From contig DASVQP010000032.1 in the NCBI GenBank assembly GCA_036389135.1, forward strand, positions 1-64,000: a stretch of 64,000 nt of DNA. The letters run 5' to 3'. Shown here piece after piece: positions 8,632-18,583 of this stretch; position 1 is the first letter of the stretch; every line of letters starts with the position of its first letter. Under the pieces are notes generated by a model that was given only the letters and a program-made list of their open reading frames with translations, made no database searches and was not told the DNA's origin. A program made the translations under genes and the position numbers. Source of the stretch: Longimicrobium sp. (lineage in GTDB: Bacteria > Gemmatimonadota > Gemmatimonadetes > Longimicrobiales > Longimicrobiaceae).

Positions 8632-10215
8632 CTACTGCTCCGCGCGCTCGGCGGCCGCCGTCACGAAGCCCGCGCGTGCGATGCGGACTGGCGCGGCCGG
8701 TGCCGCCAGAGACCGGCCACCCTGAGCGGATACCAGCCCTGTCGCGACGAACGAGACCTCCACCGGCGCGGAGCCGAGCTGCCGCTGCTTGGCAAGCTGC
8801 TGTACCGCCTCGGTCGCATCCACCACCAGAGTGGCGCTCGCGCGGTCGGTGCCCGCGTGCTGGAGCTGTCCGAGGAGTGAGAAGAAGTCCAGGGTCCCGG
8901 CGTAGAACGGGCTGGAGGTGTCCGGCGACTGCTGCTGGCGCTCCAGGACCGCCGCGGGCGCGTTCACGAAGACATGGAATACCACGCCCGGGTTCTGACG
9001 GAAGCTCACTCCCTCCAGCGTCAGGAAGACTCGCTCGGCGCTCTCCCCCGCGGCGGCGGCGGTGAGCCCGCGCAGCGCCGCACGGGGAATGCCCACCCGC
9101 GTGCGCGTCACCCCTCTCCCGAGCTCCACCGGCACCTGCTGACGGAGCGGGCCCGGGTCGGGGTCGGGAATGCGCGGCCAGCGGACGACCACGTAGAAGA
9201 GCCGCAACCGGCGCAGCAGGTCCTGGAGCTTGGGATCGATGGTGACTCCGGTGTCATAGACGTAGTTGAGCTGCTGCGCCGTATTCACCACCTGCTGGCC
9301 GGACATCTGCACCGCGGTTCCGTTCTCGTCGAAGAAGCTGAACTGGAGATTCTTCCACTGCATGTCCGCGGGGCTGGCGCCGGACGGATTGGAGCGGCCG
9401 CCTCCGAGCGCGATCCACCCTGCCCACAGCCGGTCGATGTTGGCGTGGTGCAGCCAGAAGATGGGGTCGCGCGCCGCCATGTTGGGGTCGCCCATCCAGC
9501 CGGGCCCGCCCACCAGGTTGTGGATCTGGTTGTGTGGGATCGACTCCAACGAGCCGGTGCGGTTGGTGAAGTGCTGGGCGCCCGTCACGACCCCGCCGCC
9601 GAACGACTGGCCCCAGGGGGACGTCGTCGCGGTGAAATTCGTGAACGCGTACGCTGCGGCGTTCGAGACCGCCCAATCCGGGAGCGTGGTGGTGCCGGCG
9701 TTGATCCCCGTGTTGCGCTGCGCCACGTACAGAGGATTCCCCGCCACCGGGGTGCGGAAGGGGGCGGGCAGTGCCCGCGCAGTGGCCGGAAGGTAGTTCC
9801 AGTACGGGAGCGCGAGAGTGGGGTCGCCGCTCGCGGCCCTCAGGATACGCTCGAAGAAGTACAGGTACATCCGGTGCCACGATAGGAACATGTAGTGGCC
9901 GTGCTGGCACGTGTTCCACACCGGGAGCACCGGCGTGTCGTAGGTGCCGTGGATGTTCGCCTGGTACAGCCAGCTGGTGGGATTGTTGGGGGGACGCCCC
10001 TTCATGACGGCGATCCCGTTGCGGAGGCTGGCGAGCTGGGCCGCCGAAAAGGTGTTGATGTTACGGCGGACGAACGGGACCACGCCCGCCGCTCCGGCGC
10101 GCTTTGGCGAGAGCGCGGCGAGCGCGCCCGGCGCCCCCCCTCCCAGCGCGAAAGCACCCGCCGCCGCTGAGACTGATTTCAGGAACTGACGGCGCCGCAG
10201 GGGAAGATCTTCCAT
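8632..10215 (-). CDS. Tat-exported tyrosinase-family copper oxidase
   Basis: It encodes 527 residues. The N-terminus carries a twin-arginine signal (LRRRQFLKS then a hydrophobic AAAGAFALGGG run), so the folded copper protein is probably exported by Tat. The CuA site is visible as H89 (NIHG), H107 in QHGHYMFLSWHR and H114. CuB is HNQIH followed by IFWLHHANIDRLW. Tyrosinases hydroxylate phenols and oxidise catechols using a binuclear copper centre. The C-terminal 200 residues form an extra domain of uncertain role. A GGAGGTGG ribosome-binding site precedes ATG. Confidence 0.93.
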   Translation of the reverse strand: MEDLPLRRRQFLKSVSAAAGAFALGGGAPGALAALSPKRAGAAGVVPFVRRNINTFSAAQLASLRNGIAVMKGRPPNNPTSWLYQANIHGTYDTPVLPVWNTCQHGHYMFLSWHRMYLYFFERILRAASGDPTLALPYWNYLPATARALPAPFRTPVAGNPLYVAQRNTGINAGTTTLPDWAVSNAAAYAFTNFTATTSPWGQSFGGGVVTGAQHFTNRTGSLESIPHNQIHNLVGGPGWMGDPNMAARDPIFWLHHANIDRLWAGWIALGGGRSNPSGASPADMQWKNLQFSFFDENGTAVQMSGQQVVNTAQQLNYVYDTGVTIDPKLQDLLRRLRLFYVVVRWPRIPDPDPGPLRQQVPVELGRGVTRTRVGIPRAALRGLTAAAAGESAERVFLTLEGVSFRQNPGVVFHVFVNAPAAVLERQQQSPDTSSPFYAGTLDFFSLLGQLQHAGTDRASATLVVDATEAVQQLAKQRQLGSAPVEVSFVATGLVSAQGGRSLAAPAAPVRIARAGFVTAAAERAEQ

Positions 10216-10409
10216 GGACCACCTCCAGCCGGTGGGACGCAGCTTTGCGCCGGCGGGCGCAGATCGGCGGCGGCATCGTTACCACCGCGATCCGAACACT
10301 CATCTTTTGTCGGCTAGTAACTCCCATGCGATCCTACCGAAACCACGTCTTTTGTGCCATGATGGCCGGTCACGTGCCATCGCGCGTATGAGACGGTCTC
10401 ACGCGGTTC

Positions 10410-10670
10410 CTAAGCCGTCGGCCCGCCCTCGTCCAGCTCCGCGAAGCGGATGCGGACCATGTCGTCCAGCAGGTCGTCAGGCACGCCATACACGTCCTCG
10501 GCGAGGAAGCGGCGCGTCTCCGCCTCGTTGTGCGCCACCTGCCGCAGCCCGTCGCGCAGGTGCTGGAGCGGGACGCCGATGCGGTGCGCGGCATCCACCA
10601 GCCGCTGGTACGCTTCGCGGCGTGCCGCCTGCTCTTCCGGCGTTTCGCCGGGGTGCCAGGGTTCCGTCAT
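10410..10670 (-). CDS. Hypothetical 86-residue protein
   Basis: A small acidic helical protein (AYQRLVDAAHRIGVPLQHLR; VPDDLLDDMVRIRFAELDEG). It has no recognised domain and no membrane segment. It begins six bases after the stop of the gene upstream on the same strand and is probably the last cistron of the DAAO-like cluster. A deleted copy of the same gene lies about 2 kb away in front of the ADOP permease, so the family is mobile or duplicated. Confidence 0.75.
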   Translation of the reverse strand: MTEPWHPGETPEEQAARREAYQRLVDAAHRIGVPLQHLRDGLRQVAHNEAETRRFLAEDVYGVPDDLLDDMVRIRFAELDEGGPTA

Positions 10671-10676
10671 GATCCT

Positions 10677-11003
10677 CTAGAATAGGTCGACCGTCATGTC
10701 CACGAAGTGATCCGCGGGTGCTCGTATGAAGAGGTCGTGCGAAGCGGTCTCCACGTTGGCGATGTTTACGAAGTGCTGCTTGTAAAACTGCCCCGAGGTG
10801 TAGCTGAACCGCCCATTGATGTGCAGCGTCCCCACCTCGTCGGCCGCGAGCCGGAATATGGGGTGGCGGCTCTCCCTGCGTCGAGGAATCCCGTGTTCCC
10901 CCATGTTGTACTTGAACTCCACGATCACGGCTGTTTCTGCGAGCATGAACTGCAGAGACCAGTACCTCGTGAAGCCCTGGACCGGCTCGGCGGGACCTGG
11001 CAC
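10677..11003 (-). CDS. Hypothetical protein, DAAO cluster
   Basis: It encodes 108 residues from a GTG that directly abuts the TGA of the DAAO-like gene, so the two are probably translationally coupled. The sequence is globular and aromatic-rich (FTRYWSLQFMLAETAVIVEFKY; GRFSYTSGQFYKQHF) with no recognised family and no signal peptide. An internal ATG at MLAET would also be possible. Confidence 0.7.
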   Translation of the reverse strand: MPGPAEPVQGFTRYWSLQFMLAETAVIVEFKYNMGEHGIPRRRESRHPIFRLAADEVGTLHINGRFSYTSGQFYKQHFVNIANVETASHDLFIRAPADHFVDMTVDLF

Positions 11004-11966
11004 TCATCCCATCGCGATCTCCGCCACCTCGTCCGCACACCCCCACGACAGCGTCACGCCCGCCCCGCCGTGGCCGTAGCAGTGGATGACGCGCGCGCCG
11101 CCGGGAAGCTCGGCCGCCTCCAGACGCACCGAGGGCCGCCCCGGCCGCAACCCCACGCGGTGCTCCAGGATGCGCGCCTCCGCCAGCCGCGGCTCCAGCT
11201 CCGCGCAGCGGCGGATGATGGCGCGGGCGACCTCCAGGTCCGGAATCGTGCTCCACTCCCCCTCCTCCGCCGTACCGCCGAGGATGCAGTCCTCGCCTCG
11301 CGGCACGATGTACGTCAGCCCGTCCGGGTGCTCCTCGTCTAGCCAGAAGCGCTCCACCCCCGGGTTCTCCACCCGCACCACCTGCCCGCGGACGGGCACC
11401 ACCGTGTCGTCGCCGGCCAGCGTGCGCGCGCCCAGCCCGGCGCAGTTGACCACCAGCGGCGCGGTGTGCGCAGCGCGTGCCAGCACCCGCACCGCCCTCA
11501 GCTCCAGGCGCCCGCCGCCGGCCGCGAACCGCTCCGCCAGATACCCGAGGTAAGCCCCCATCCGCGCCACGGGAACGGTGACGGCGTGCCCGTCCGCGTA
11601 CCCCGCCGGCAGCTCCGCGGGCGGGATGCGGCGCAGCCCCCGAATGGCGCCGCCCCACTCCGGGTCCGGCACGGACCGCCTCCACAACTCCACTCCGGGG
11701 ACCATGTGGACGCCGGTCCCCCGATCGTCCGCCAGCCGCGCGAGCTCCTCGAAGGTGCGTTGCCCCCACACCGCTACCCGCTCGGCTGGGTAGGCGCGGT
11801 ACGGGTACCAGAGCGCCGCCGCGACCGCCGACGTGGTCTCCCCCGGAGGCGCCGCGGTCCACACGCGCACCCGCATCCCGGCCTCCTGCAGCCGGATCGC
11901 CACCGACAGCCCGATCACCCCCGCGCCGATCACCAGCGCATCCGCCGCCCGAGTGTTCCTCGCCAT
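11004..11966 (-). CDS. D-amino-acid-oxidase-like FAD-dependent oxidoreductase
   Basis: It encodes 320 residues. The Rossmann FAD motif GAGVIGLSVAIRLQEAG lies at the N-terminus after ADALVI. Hallmarks of the DAO family follow: AAALWYPYRA near residue 50, VVNCAGLGARTL in the middle, and a C-terminal RVGLRPGRPSVRLE plus CYGHGGAGVTLSWG that closes the FAD site. The family oxidatively deaminates D-amino acids to keto acids with release of peroxide; the exact substrate is not evident. First gene of a tight three-gene minus-strand cluster. Confidence 0.9.
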   Translation of the reverse strand: MARNTRAADALVIGAGVIGLSVAIRLQEAGMRVRVWTAAPPGETTSAVAAALWYPYRAYPAERVAVWGQRTFEELARLADDRGTGVHMVPGVELWRRSVPDPEWGGAIRGLRRIPPAELPAGYADGHAVTVPVARMGAYLGYLAERFAAGGGRLELRAVRVLARAAHTAPLVVNCAGLGARTLAGDDTVVPVRGQVVRVENPGVERFWLDEEHPDGLTYIVPRGEDCILGGTAEEGEWSTIPDLEVARAIIRRCAELEPRLAEARILEHRVGLRPGRPSVRLEAAELPGGARVIHCYGHGGAGVTLSWGCADEVAEIAMG

Positions 11967-12105
11967 GCGCCGACGCTAACCGCACCTCGAACCGCACGCA
12001 ACCCGCTGCACGAAACCGGTCCGCGCGCAGGCGGGATGCGCGCGCTACCAACGCGCCGCGCCCCGGCCATGCGTGTGCAACGGCTGGCGGTGTTGAATGG
12101 AGAGA

Positions 12106-12134
12106 TTGACACCGCACTGTTGCCTTGCGATTCT
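12106..12134 (+). promoter_or_regulatory. Probable promoter of the parDE-like operon
   Basis: A consensus -35 TTGACA is followed after 17 bases by GATTCT, a weak -10. It lies about 50 bases before the antitoxin start. Confidence 0.45.
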
Positions 12135-12185
12135 CTGCCGTCACCCGCATGTGGGAGGAGGAATGGAGCGCGATCAGGTCGGAGC

Positions 12186-12386
12186 ATGAGAAGGACGAGT
12201 GAGATGGCGGAGGAAGGACTTCACCGGCTGCAGCAGGAGGAGTTGCGCCGTGCTGAGGTGGAAGAGCTAAGGCGGGAGATCCAGCTCGGGCTGGACGACG
12301 TTGAGCGAGGGGACCTTTTGGATGGAGAAGAGGTGTTCCGGCGTGCGTTTGAGCGCATTGCCGCCTTCGAGGAGTCCCGCGTCTGA
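12186..12386 (+). CDS. ParD-like antitoxin
   Basis: A 66-residue, highly charged helical protein. Its C-terminal half (LRREIQLGLDDVERGDLLDG, then EEVFRRAFERI) matches ParD/RHH-type antitoxins, which bind operator DNA and mask a ParE toxin. An in-frame ATG six codons later is an alternative start. Its stop codon overlaps the beginning of the downstream parE-like reading frame, the normal parDE arrangement. The antitoxin frame is intact although the toxin is broken. Confidence 0.75.
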   Translation: MRRTSEMAEEGLHRLQQEELRRAEVEELRREIQLGLDDVERGDLLDGEEVFRRAFERIAAFEESRV

Positions 12387-12711
12387 GCTCGTTTCGAATT
12401 ACCGCCCATGCGGCACGCGATCTGGACCAGATCATCGATTTCTACGTGGTCGTCAAGAGCAACCCGGCCGCAGCCCGGCGGGTGGCGCAGGGGATCTTCG
12501 ATGCGGGCGGGCGGGCAGGGGTGGAGCCGGAATCGGCCGCATTCGTCCAGAACTGGGCAACGGCATCCGCATGAAGGTGGTTCGCCGGTACCCGTACAAT
12601 GTCTTCTACTTCTACCTTGCCGTGAGGCTACCTCGGTCCAAAGATATCCCCATTCTCCGCGTCCTGCATCAACGCCAGAAGGTGGATCGCACCGCGTTCC
12701 AGGAACCGTAA
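12383..12711 (+). pseudogene. ParE-like toxin, frameshifted
   Basis: The first frame reads SSFRITAHAARDLDQIIDFY and then ARRVAQGIFDA, a normal ParE N-terminus. After about base 12515 the family sequence continues in a different frame as GRIRPELGNGIRMKVVRRYP, then NVFYFYLAV and IPILRVLHQRQ, ending at TAA. The first frame instead runs to TGA at 12572. The start also appears degraded: the expected ATG overlapping the antitoxin stop reads CTG. The toxin, a gyrase poison in characterised ParE proteins, is therefore probably inactive. Confidence 0.75.
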
Positions 12712-12723
12712 GGCTGGTGTACT

Positions 12724-13596
12724 TTATACCAGTCGCCGCAGTACTTCCGCCGTCTGCGTCCCGTAGCTGCCGCCGAACAGGTTGACGTGTACGAGCAGGT
12801 AGAACAGCTGGTACACGTCGCGACGCTCCTGGCGGTAGCTGGGGCGGAGCGGCCAGGCTTCCTCGTAGGCGGCGTAGAATTCCGCGCCGAAGCCGCCGAA
12901 GAGCTCCGTCATCGCGATGTCGACCTCGCGGTGGCCGCGGTAGGTGGCGGGATCCACGAGCGCGGGGCCGCGCGCCGTCGCCACGACGTTGCCGCTCCAA
13001 AGATCGCCGTGAACGAGGGAGGGGCCGTCTTCTTCTCCGGCGGCGAGGAGGCGGGGGAGGGCTTCGCGGAGTCGCTCCCACTCGCGTTCGCATCCGGGGA
13101 GACGGCCGGCGATTCGGGCGCGGCGTAGCTGCGGCTCCAGGCGCCGCGACCACCAGAAGTCCGCCCAGGAACCGGCCGGCGCGTTCTCCTGCGGGAGCGA
13201 GCCGATGAAGTTGTCCTCCTCCCAACCCCACGCGCCGCCCGAGCGGTGCAGCGCGGCCAGTCCGCGCCCCAGCCGCTCACCGAAGCCGGCGGCGCGCGGG
13301 GCGGGCTCCAGCCATTCCAGCGCCAGCCACGCAGGCGTGCCGGGCTCCGGATCATCGCAGATCGCCAGAACCCGCGGCACGACCAGCCCGGAGCCGGCAG
13401 CGGCGAGCGCCTCCAGACCCCGCGCCTCGGCGGCAAAGATCCCGGCGGGCGCATCTTCGCTGTATTTAACAAAGAACGCGCCGTTGGGCCCCTCCACCCG
13501 CGCCGCATGGTTGATCGACCCACCTCCCACCGCCCGCGCCTCTGCAACGCGGCCGAGGTTCGCTTCCAGCGACCGGCGGAGGGATTCGGGGAGCAT
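12724..13596 (-). CDS. Fructosamine kinase family protein
   Basis: It encodes 290 residues with the aminoglycoside-phosphotransferase-like kinase fold. Visible motifs are AFFVKYSEDAP (ATP-binding lysine), the catalytic loop LVHGDLWSGNV, and ALVDPATYRGHREVDIAMTE. The ending LFYLLVHVNLFGGSYGTQ is typical of the fructosamine-3-kinase family, which phosphorylates glycated amines so that they decompose. The ATG lies two bases after the stop of the phosphatase gene, so the two are co-transcribed. Known bacterial pairings of these two genes suggest a protein-deglycation repair unit. Confidence 0.9.
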   Translation of the reverse strand: MLPESLRRSLEANLGRVAEARAVGGGSINHAARVEGPNGAFFVKYSEDAPAGIFAAEARGLEALAAAGSGLVVPRVLAICDDPEPGTPAWLALEWLEPAPRAAGFGERLGRGLAALHRSGGAWGWEEDNFIGSLPQENAPAGSWADFWWSRRLEPQLRRARIAGRLPGCEREWERLREALPRLLAAGEEDGPSLVHGDLWSGNVVATARGPALVDPATYRGHREVDIAMTELFGGFGAEFYAAYEEAWPLRPSYRQERRDVYQLFYLLVHVNLFGGSYGTQTAEVLRRLV

Positions 13597-13598
13597 GG

Positions 13599-14084
13599 TC
13601 AGGCGCGGCGCTCGGCCAGGAGGTGGTCGAGCAGCGCCTCGCACGAGCGATCCACGACGTCGTGCACCTCGTCGAAGCCGCCCGGGCCGCCGTAGTACGG
13701 ATCGGGCACGTCCGCGCCAGAGGCCTCGGGGTCCCACTCGCGCAGGCGGTGGATGCGCGCGCTACCGCCGGCCGCGGATTCCAGTGCCCGGATATCGCGC
13801 AGGTTCTCGCCGTCCATCGCGATCACGTAGTCGAAGCGGCGCAGGTCGGCCGCCCCCAGCTTGCGGCTCTGCCCGGCCAGCTCCACGCCGCGACGGCGCG
13901 CGGTCTCGCTGCTGCGCGGATCGGGCGGAGCTCCGTTGTGGTATCCGGAGGTCCCGGCCGAGTCGATCACGAACTGGTCCTCCACGCCGCGCTCGCGCAC
14001 CTTGTGGCGGAAGACCGCCTCGGCCAGCGGCGAGCGGCAGATGTTGCCGAGGCATACGAAGAGGATGCGGGTGGGGTGGGGCAT
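13599..14084 (-). CDS. Low-molecular-weight protein-tyrosine phosphatase
   Basis: It encodes 161 residues starting MPHPTRILFVCLGNICRSP. The P-loop is C11-LGNIC-R17-S, with the catalytic cysteine and arginine in place. The general-acid aspartate lies in VPDPYYGG near the C-terminus, followed by the two tyrosines typical of the family. The enzyme removes phosphate from tyrosine residues or small phosphoesters in the cytosol. It is coupled to the fructosamine-kinase-like gene downstream. The ATG was chosen because homologues start immediately before this P-loop. Confidence 0.93.
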   Translation of the reverse strand: MPHPTRILFVCLGNICRSPLAEAVFRHKVRERGVEDQFVIDSAGTSGYHNGAPPDPRSSETARRRGVELAGQSRKLGAADLRRFDYVIAMDGENLRDIRALESAAGGSARIHRLREWDPEASGADVPDPYYGGPGGFDEVHDVVDRSCEALLDHLLAERRA

Positions 14085-14243
14085 CTGGCTTATGGCTGCG
14101 GTTGACCGGGCTTCGTACGGGAGTGCGATACACCGCGCGAATCGCGCTGTCAAGCAGGAGGGGCGATAAGGATGTTTCCTTTTCCGGAAATCAGATTAGA
14201 TTGGCGCTCCTCGATGTCGCAGTGCTCCCACCTCAGAGGTCCC

Positions 14244-14816
14244 ATGAAGTACTATCCCCTCGCCCTGTGTGCCCTCGCCGCGCTGGCCGCGTGCGATGCT
14301 CAGCCCGCCCGTCCTCGCGCCGAGCCCGGAATCGCAGGAGGGTTCATGCCGGCCGCGACCGCGGAGGCCGCCGTGAAGTCGCTGGATCCCGCGGAGTACC
14401 GCCTGACGATGGACCTGGTGCGCCGCGTGATCGCCGCGCAGCGGAACCTGGCGCTGGCGGAAGGGACGGATCCGAGCCAGGCGGCCCACATCACCCTGCC
14501 GATCGACGAGCAGGTGGCGAGGCTGGAGGCGCAGCCGGTCCTTCGCGCGGCGGTGGAGCGGACGGGGCTCACCACGCGCGAGCAGGTGGTGGCCAGCTGG
14601 GTGCTCATCCAGGCCGGGGTGGCGCAGGGGGTGATCGATGGCGGAGGGAAGCAGGAGGAGGTGCTCGGCTCCATCCGCATCGCGCCGGAGAACGTGGCGT
14701 TCTACCGGGCGAACCAGGCGCAGATCGCGCGTCTGCGCAAGGCGATGGAAGACGAGGTAAACGAGGGCGAGGTGATCTCCGGCGCCCTGCTCGCCGATCT
14801 GCCGGACGAGAACTGA
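14244..14816 (+). CDS. Hypothetical lipoprotein
   Basis: It encodes 190 residues. MKYYPLALCALAALAAC is a textbook lipoprotein signal, giving an envelope-anchored protein. The mature part is helical and acidic (EYRLTMDLVRRVIAAQRNLA; ENVAFYRANQAQIARLRKAM) with no recognised domain. An AGAGG ribosome-binding site precedes ATG. It stands alone between a divergent minus-strand gene and its own terminator. Confidence 0.85.
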   Translation: MKYYPLALCALAALAACDAQPARPRAEPGIAGGFMPAATAEAAVKSLDPAEYRLTMDLVRRVIAAQRNLALAEGTDPSQAAHITLPIDEQVARLEAQPVLRAAVERTGLTTREQVVASWVLIQAGVAQGVIDGGGKQEEVLGSIRIAPENVAFYRANQAQIARLRKAMEDEVNEGEVISGALLADLPDEN

Positions 14817-14836
14817 CGCACCGGGCGCGAAGCCCC

Positions 14837-14878
14837 CACCACGGCCCCGGGCACCCGCCCGGGGCCGTGGTGCGTTGG
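14837..14878 (+). terminator. Strong hairpin terminator
   Basis: A 16-bp GC-rich inverted repeat (CCACCACGGCCCCGGGC with its complement) with a 4-base loop, followed by GCGTTGG. It separates the lipoprotein gene from dciA-gyrB. Confidence 0.75.
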
Positions 14879-14924
14879 GGCACCTTCGGCGAATTTTCCC
14901 CTATTCCCGGAGGGGCCGAGGTGC

Positions 14925-14930
14925 TAGATT
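14925..14930 (+). promoter_or_regulatory. Possible -10 element of dciA
   Basis: TAGATT lies about 40 bases upstream of the GTG start, with TATTCC 17 bases before it as a poor -35. A weak candidate only. Confidence 0.3.
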
Positions 14931-14969
14931 GAAGGGTCCGCACCTCCTGCCTCGCCCGGCCTCCGAAAC

Positions 14970-15317
14970 GTGAAGCGCACCCGCGATCCAAACGCCGGCC
15001 AGCCCCAGTCCGTGGGCGACCTGGTCAGCCGCTTCCTGGACCGCTCCGGCCTCGCTCCCAAGGTGGAGGCCGCCTCCATCGTCACCGAGTGGACGGACAA
15101 GGTGGGCCCGCAGATCTCCGCCGTCACCGAGGCGCTGCGCGTGTCCGAGGGCACGCTCTTCGTGGCCGTCGCCACCAGCGCGTGGCTGATGGAGCTGAAC
15201 CTGATGAAGGGCGAGCTGATGCGCCGCATCAACGCCGGCAAAGGCGACGGGCGGATACGGCAGCTGGTGTTCGTGATGGGGAACGGCGAGGGGAGGGGAA
15301 GTGCGTTAGTCCGTTAG
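14970..15317 (+). CDS. DciA-like (DUF721) protein
   Basis: It encodes 115 residues from a GTG start. It carries the DUF721/DciA pattern: VGDLVSRFLDRSGLAPK, then VTEWTDKVGPQISAVTEALR, then GTLFVAVATSAWLMELNLMK. DciA proteins help load the replicative helicase DnaB in bacteria that lack DnaC. Its position directly upstream of gyrB is a recurrent arrangement and supports the call. The last residues after VMGNGEGRG are probably disordered. Confidence 0.85.
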   Translation: MKRTRDPNAGQPQSVGDLVSRFLDRSGLAPKVEAASIVTEWTDKVGPQISAVTEALRVSEGTLFVAVATSAWLMELNLMKGELMRRINAGKGDGRIRQLVFVMGNGEGRGSALVR

Positions 15318-15414
15318 TGCGTTCACGCCCGGCGCACCGACGCACTCTACGCCATGACGCACCGGTTCTCCCGAACCTTCGGCCCCCATTCGGTGTATCT
15401 AATCCATAGTCTGA

Positions 15415-17400
<1,986 letters not shown>

Positions 17401-17480
17401 GGGATGCCTGTCGCGTTACAAAAGTTCTTGGACAGGTTCACCTAAGTTCCATGTTTGACCTAAGTCCCTGGACAGTCACG

Positions 17481-17523
17481 AACCGCGGTGGGCCGGGGCA
17501 TTCCCCGGCCCACTGCGGTTTTT
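17481..17523 (+). terminator. Rho-independent terminator of gyrB
   Basis: An 18-bp stem with one mismatch (17481-17498 with 17503-17520), a 4-base loop and a run of five T. Confidence 0.9.
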
Positions 17524-17647
17524 GGGTTCTCGGGCATCCCCGTTACCCCGTACGCAAGTTGCAAAAGGTTTCGGTGGGCCGGACGCCCGAACTGAGCGAC
17601 GCCGACACGCGAGCTTCAAGGGTGCGAGGTGTCATAGGGACTTTGTT

Positions 17648-17666
17648 GGTTACTGAATCGGTAACC
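17648..17666. promoter_or_regulatory. Upstream operator repeat of the abiEi gene
   Basis: A perfect inverted repeat GGTTAC-N7-GTAACC. A second copy lies exactly 81 bp downstream, measured start to start. AbiEi proteins are known to repress their own operons by cooperative binding to two inverted repeats, which fits this layout. Confidence 0.7.
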
Positions 17667-17710
17667 GAGTAGGCCTCATTGACTCCGCACGCGCCGTGTG
17701 GTAGATTTAC

Positions 17711-17765
17711 TGTCACAGAGAGCTTGCTGGTTACAAACTCTGTAACCAAAGTTTGTTCTGTGACA
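17711..17765. promoter_or_regulatory. Two-tier palindromic operator before abiEi
   Basis: The second GGTTAC-N7-GTAACC repeat (17729-17747) is nested inside an outer pair TGTCACAGA (17711-17719) and TCTGTGACA (17757-17765). Both pairs are centred on base 17738. The block ends 26 bases before the abiEi start, where a repressor would cover the promoter. Confidence 0.7.
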
Positions 17766-17791
17766 TTGACCTCCACGGGCTAGACTGACAG

Positions 17792-18583
17792 ATGACCCGG
17801 TCTATTCCCCCATCACTCGCGCCCGTACTCGAGCACCTAGAACTCGAGCGGCCCCGCGTCGTTGCGACGGCGGAGCTCGCCAGGATTGCAGAGGAGTACG
17901 GTATCCGGACGCCCGCGAAGCTGGTGGCACACCGGCTGGTTAAGCGCGGGTGGTTGTTGCCCACGGATGTCAGGGGCGTATGGGAGTTTGCCCCTGCCGA
18001 GCGTGCCGGACCGTACTCTGGTGGCGACCCACTGCTCGCCTTGCAGGCGACTCTGGCCAACCATCCTGAGACCCGAGCTACTGTCGCCTTGGGTTCTGCG
18101 CTTTGGCTGCTCAACATCTCGGAGCGCGCCCCTGACCAGCACGAGGTCGCTGTGCCCGTTGGAGACCCCGTGCCGGTAAGCGTACAACGAAATTACCGAG
18201 TCGTGCACTACACCGCGCATCTGGGGCCAACGGTGGTGAATGGCGTGCCCGTCCATCAGCCCGCCACGATCCTGGTCCATCTTGCATCTCAACCTATGGA
18301 CGTTCGAAGCTGGTCGGGCGTTCTGGAGCGTCTCGAGGATCTCCTGGCGGCATGCACGTACGAAGACGTGTCGACGGAGTTGCTGGGCCGGCCGATGGCA
18401 ACACACGTGCGACTAGGATATCTCTTGAGCGGTATCGCCCACGACTGGGTCGAACGTATGGAGATCAGACCGGCGGGCACAGTCTGGTTCGGTTCGCGGG
18501 GGAAGGTGCGTCGCTACGATGCCAACTGGCATGTGGCCGACACCATTCTGCCGGTGAGCCCCGCTGACCTGGTCGGCGCATGA
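17792..18583 (+). CDS. abiEi: AbiEi-type antitoxin of a type IV toxin-antitoxin system
   Basis: It encodes 263 residues. The N-terminal winged helix (about 10-68; [13 protein letters not shown], then [14 protein letters not shown] and GVWEFAPAE) is the DNA-binding and autorepression domain of AbiEi. The rest is the AbiEi C-terminal antitoxin domain ([49 protein letters not shown]). AbiEi normally opposes an AbiEii nucleotidyltransferase encoded next door. Here the next cistron is an msrB hybrid joined by a 4-base ATGA overlap. GC content is lower than in flanking genes, suggesting transfer. Confidence 0.85.
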   Translation: MTRSIPPSLAPVLEHLELERPRVVATAELARIAEEYGIRTPAKLVAHRLVKRGWLLPTDVRGVWEFAPAERAGPYSGGDPLLALQATLANHPETRATVALGSALWLLNISERAPDQHEVAVPVGDPVPVSVQRNYRVVHYTAHLGPTVVNGVPVHQPATILVHLASQPMDVRSWSGVLERLEDLLAACTYEDVSTELLGRPMATHVRLGYLLSGIAHDWVERMEIRPAGTVWFGSRGKVRRYDANWHVADTILPVSPADLVGA

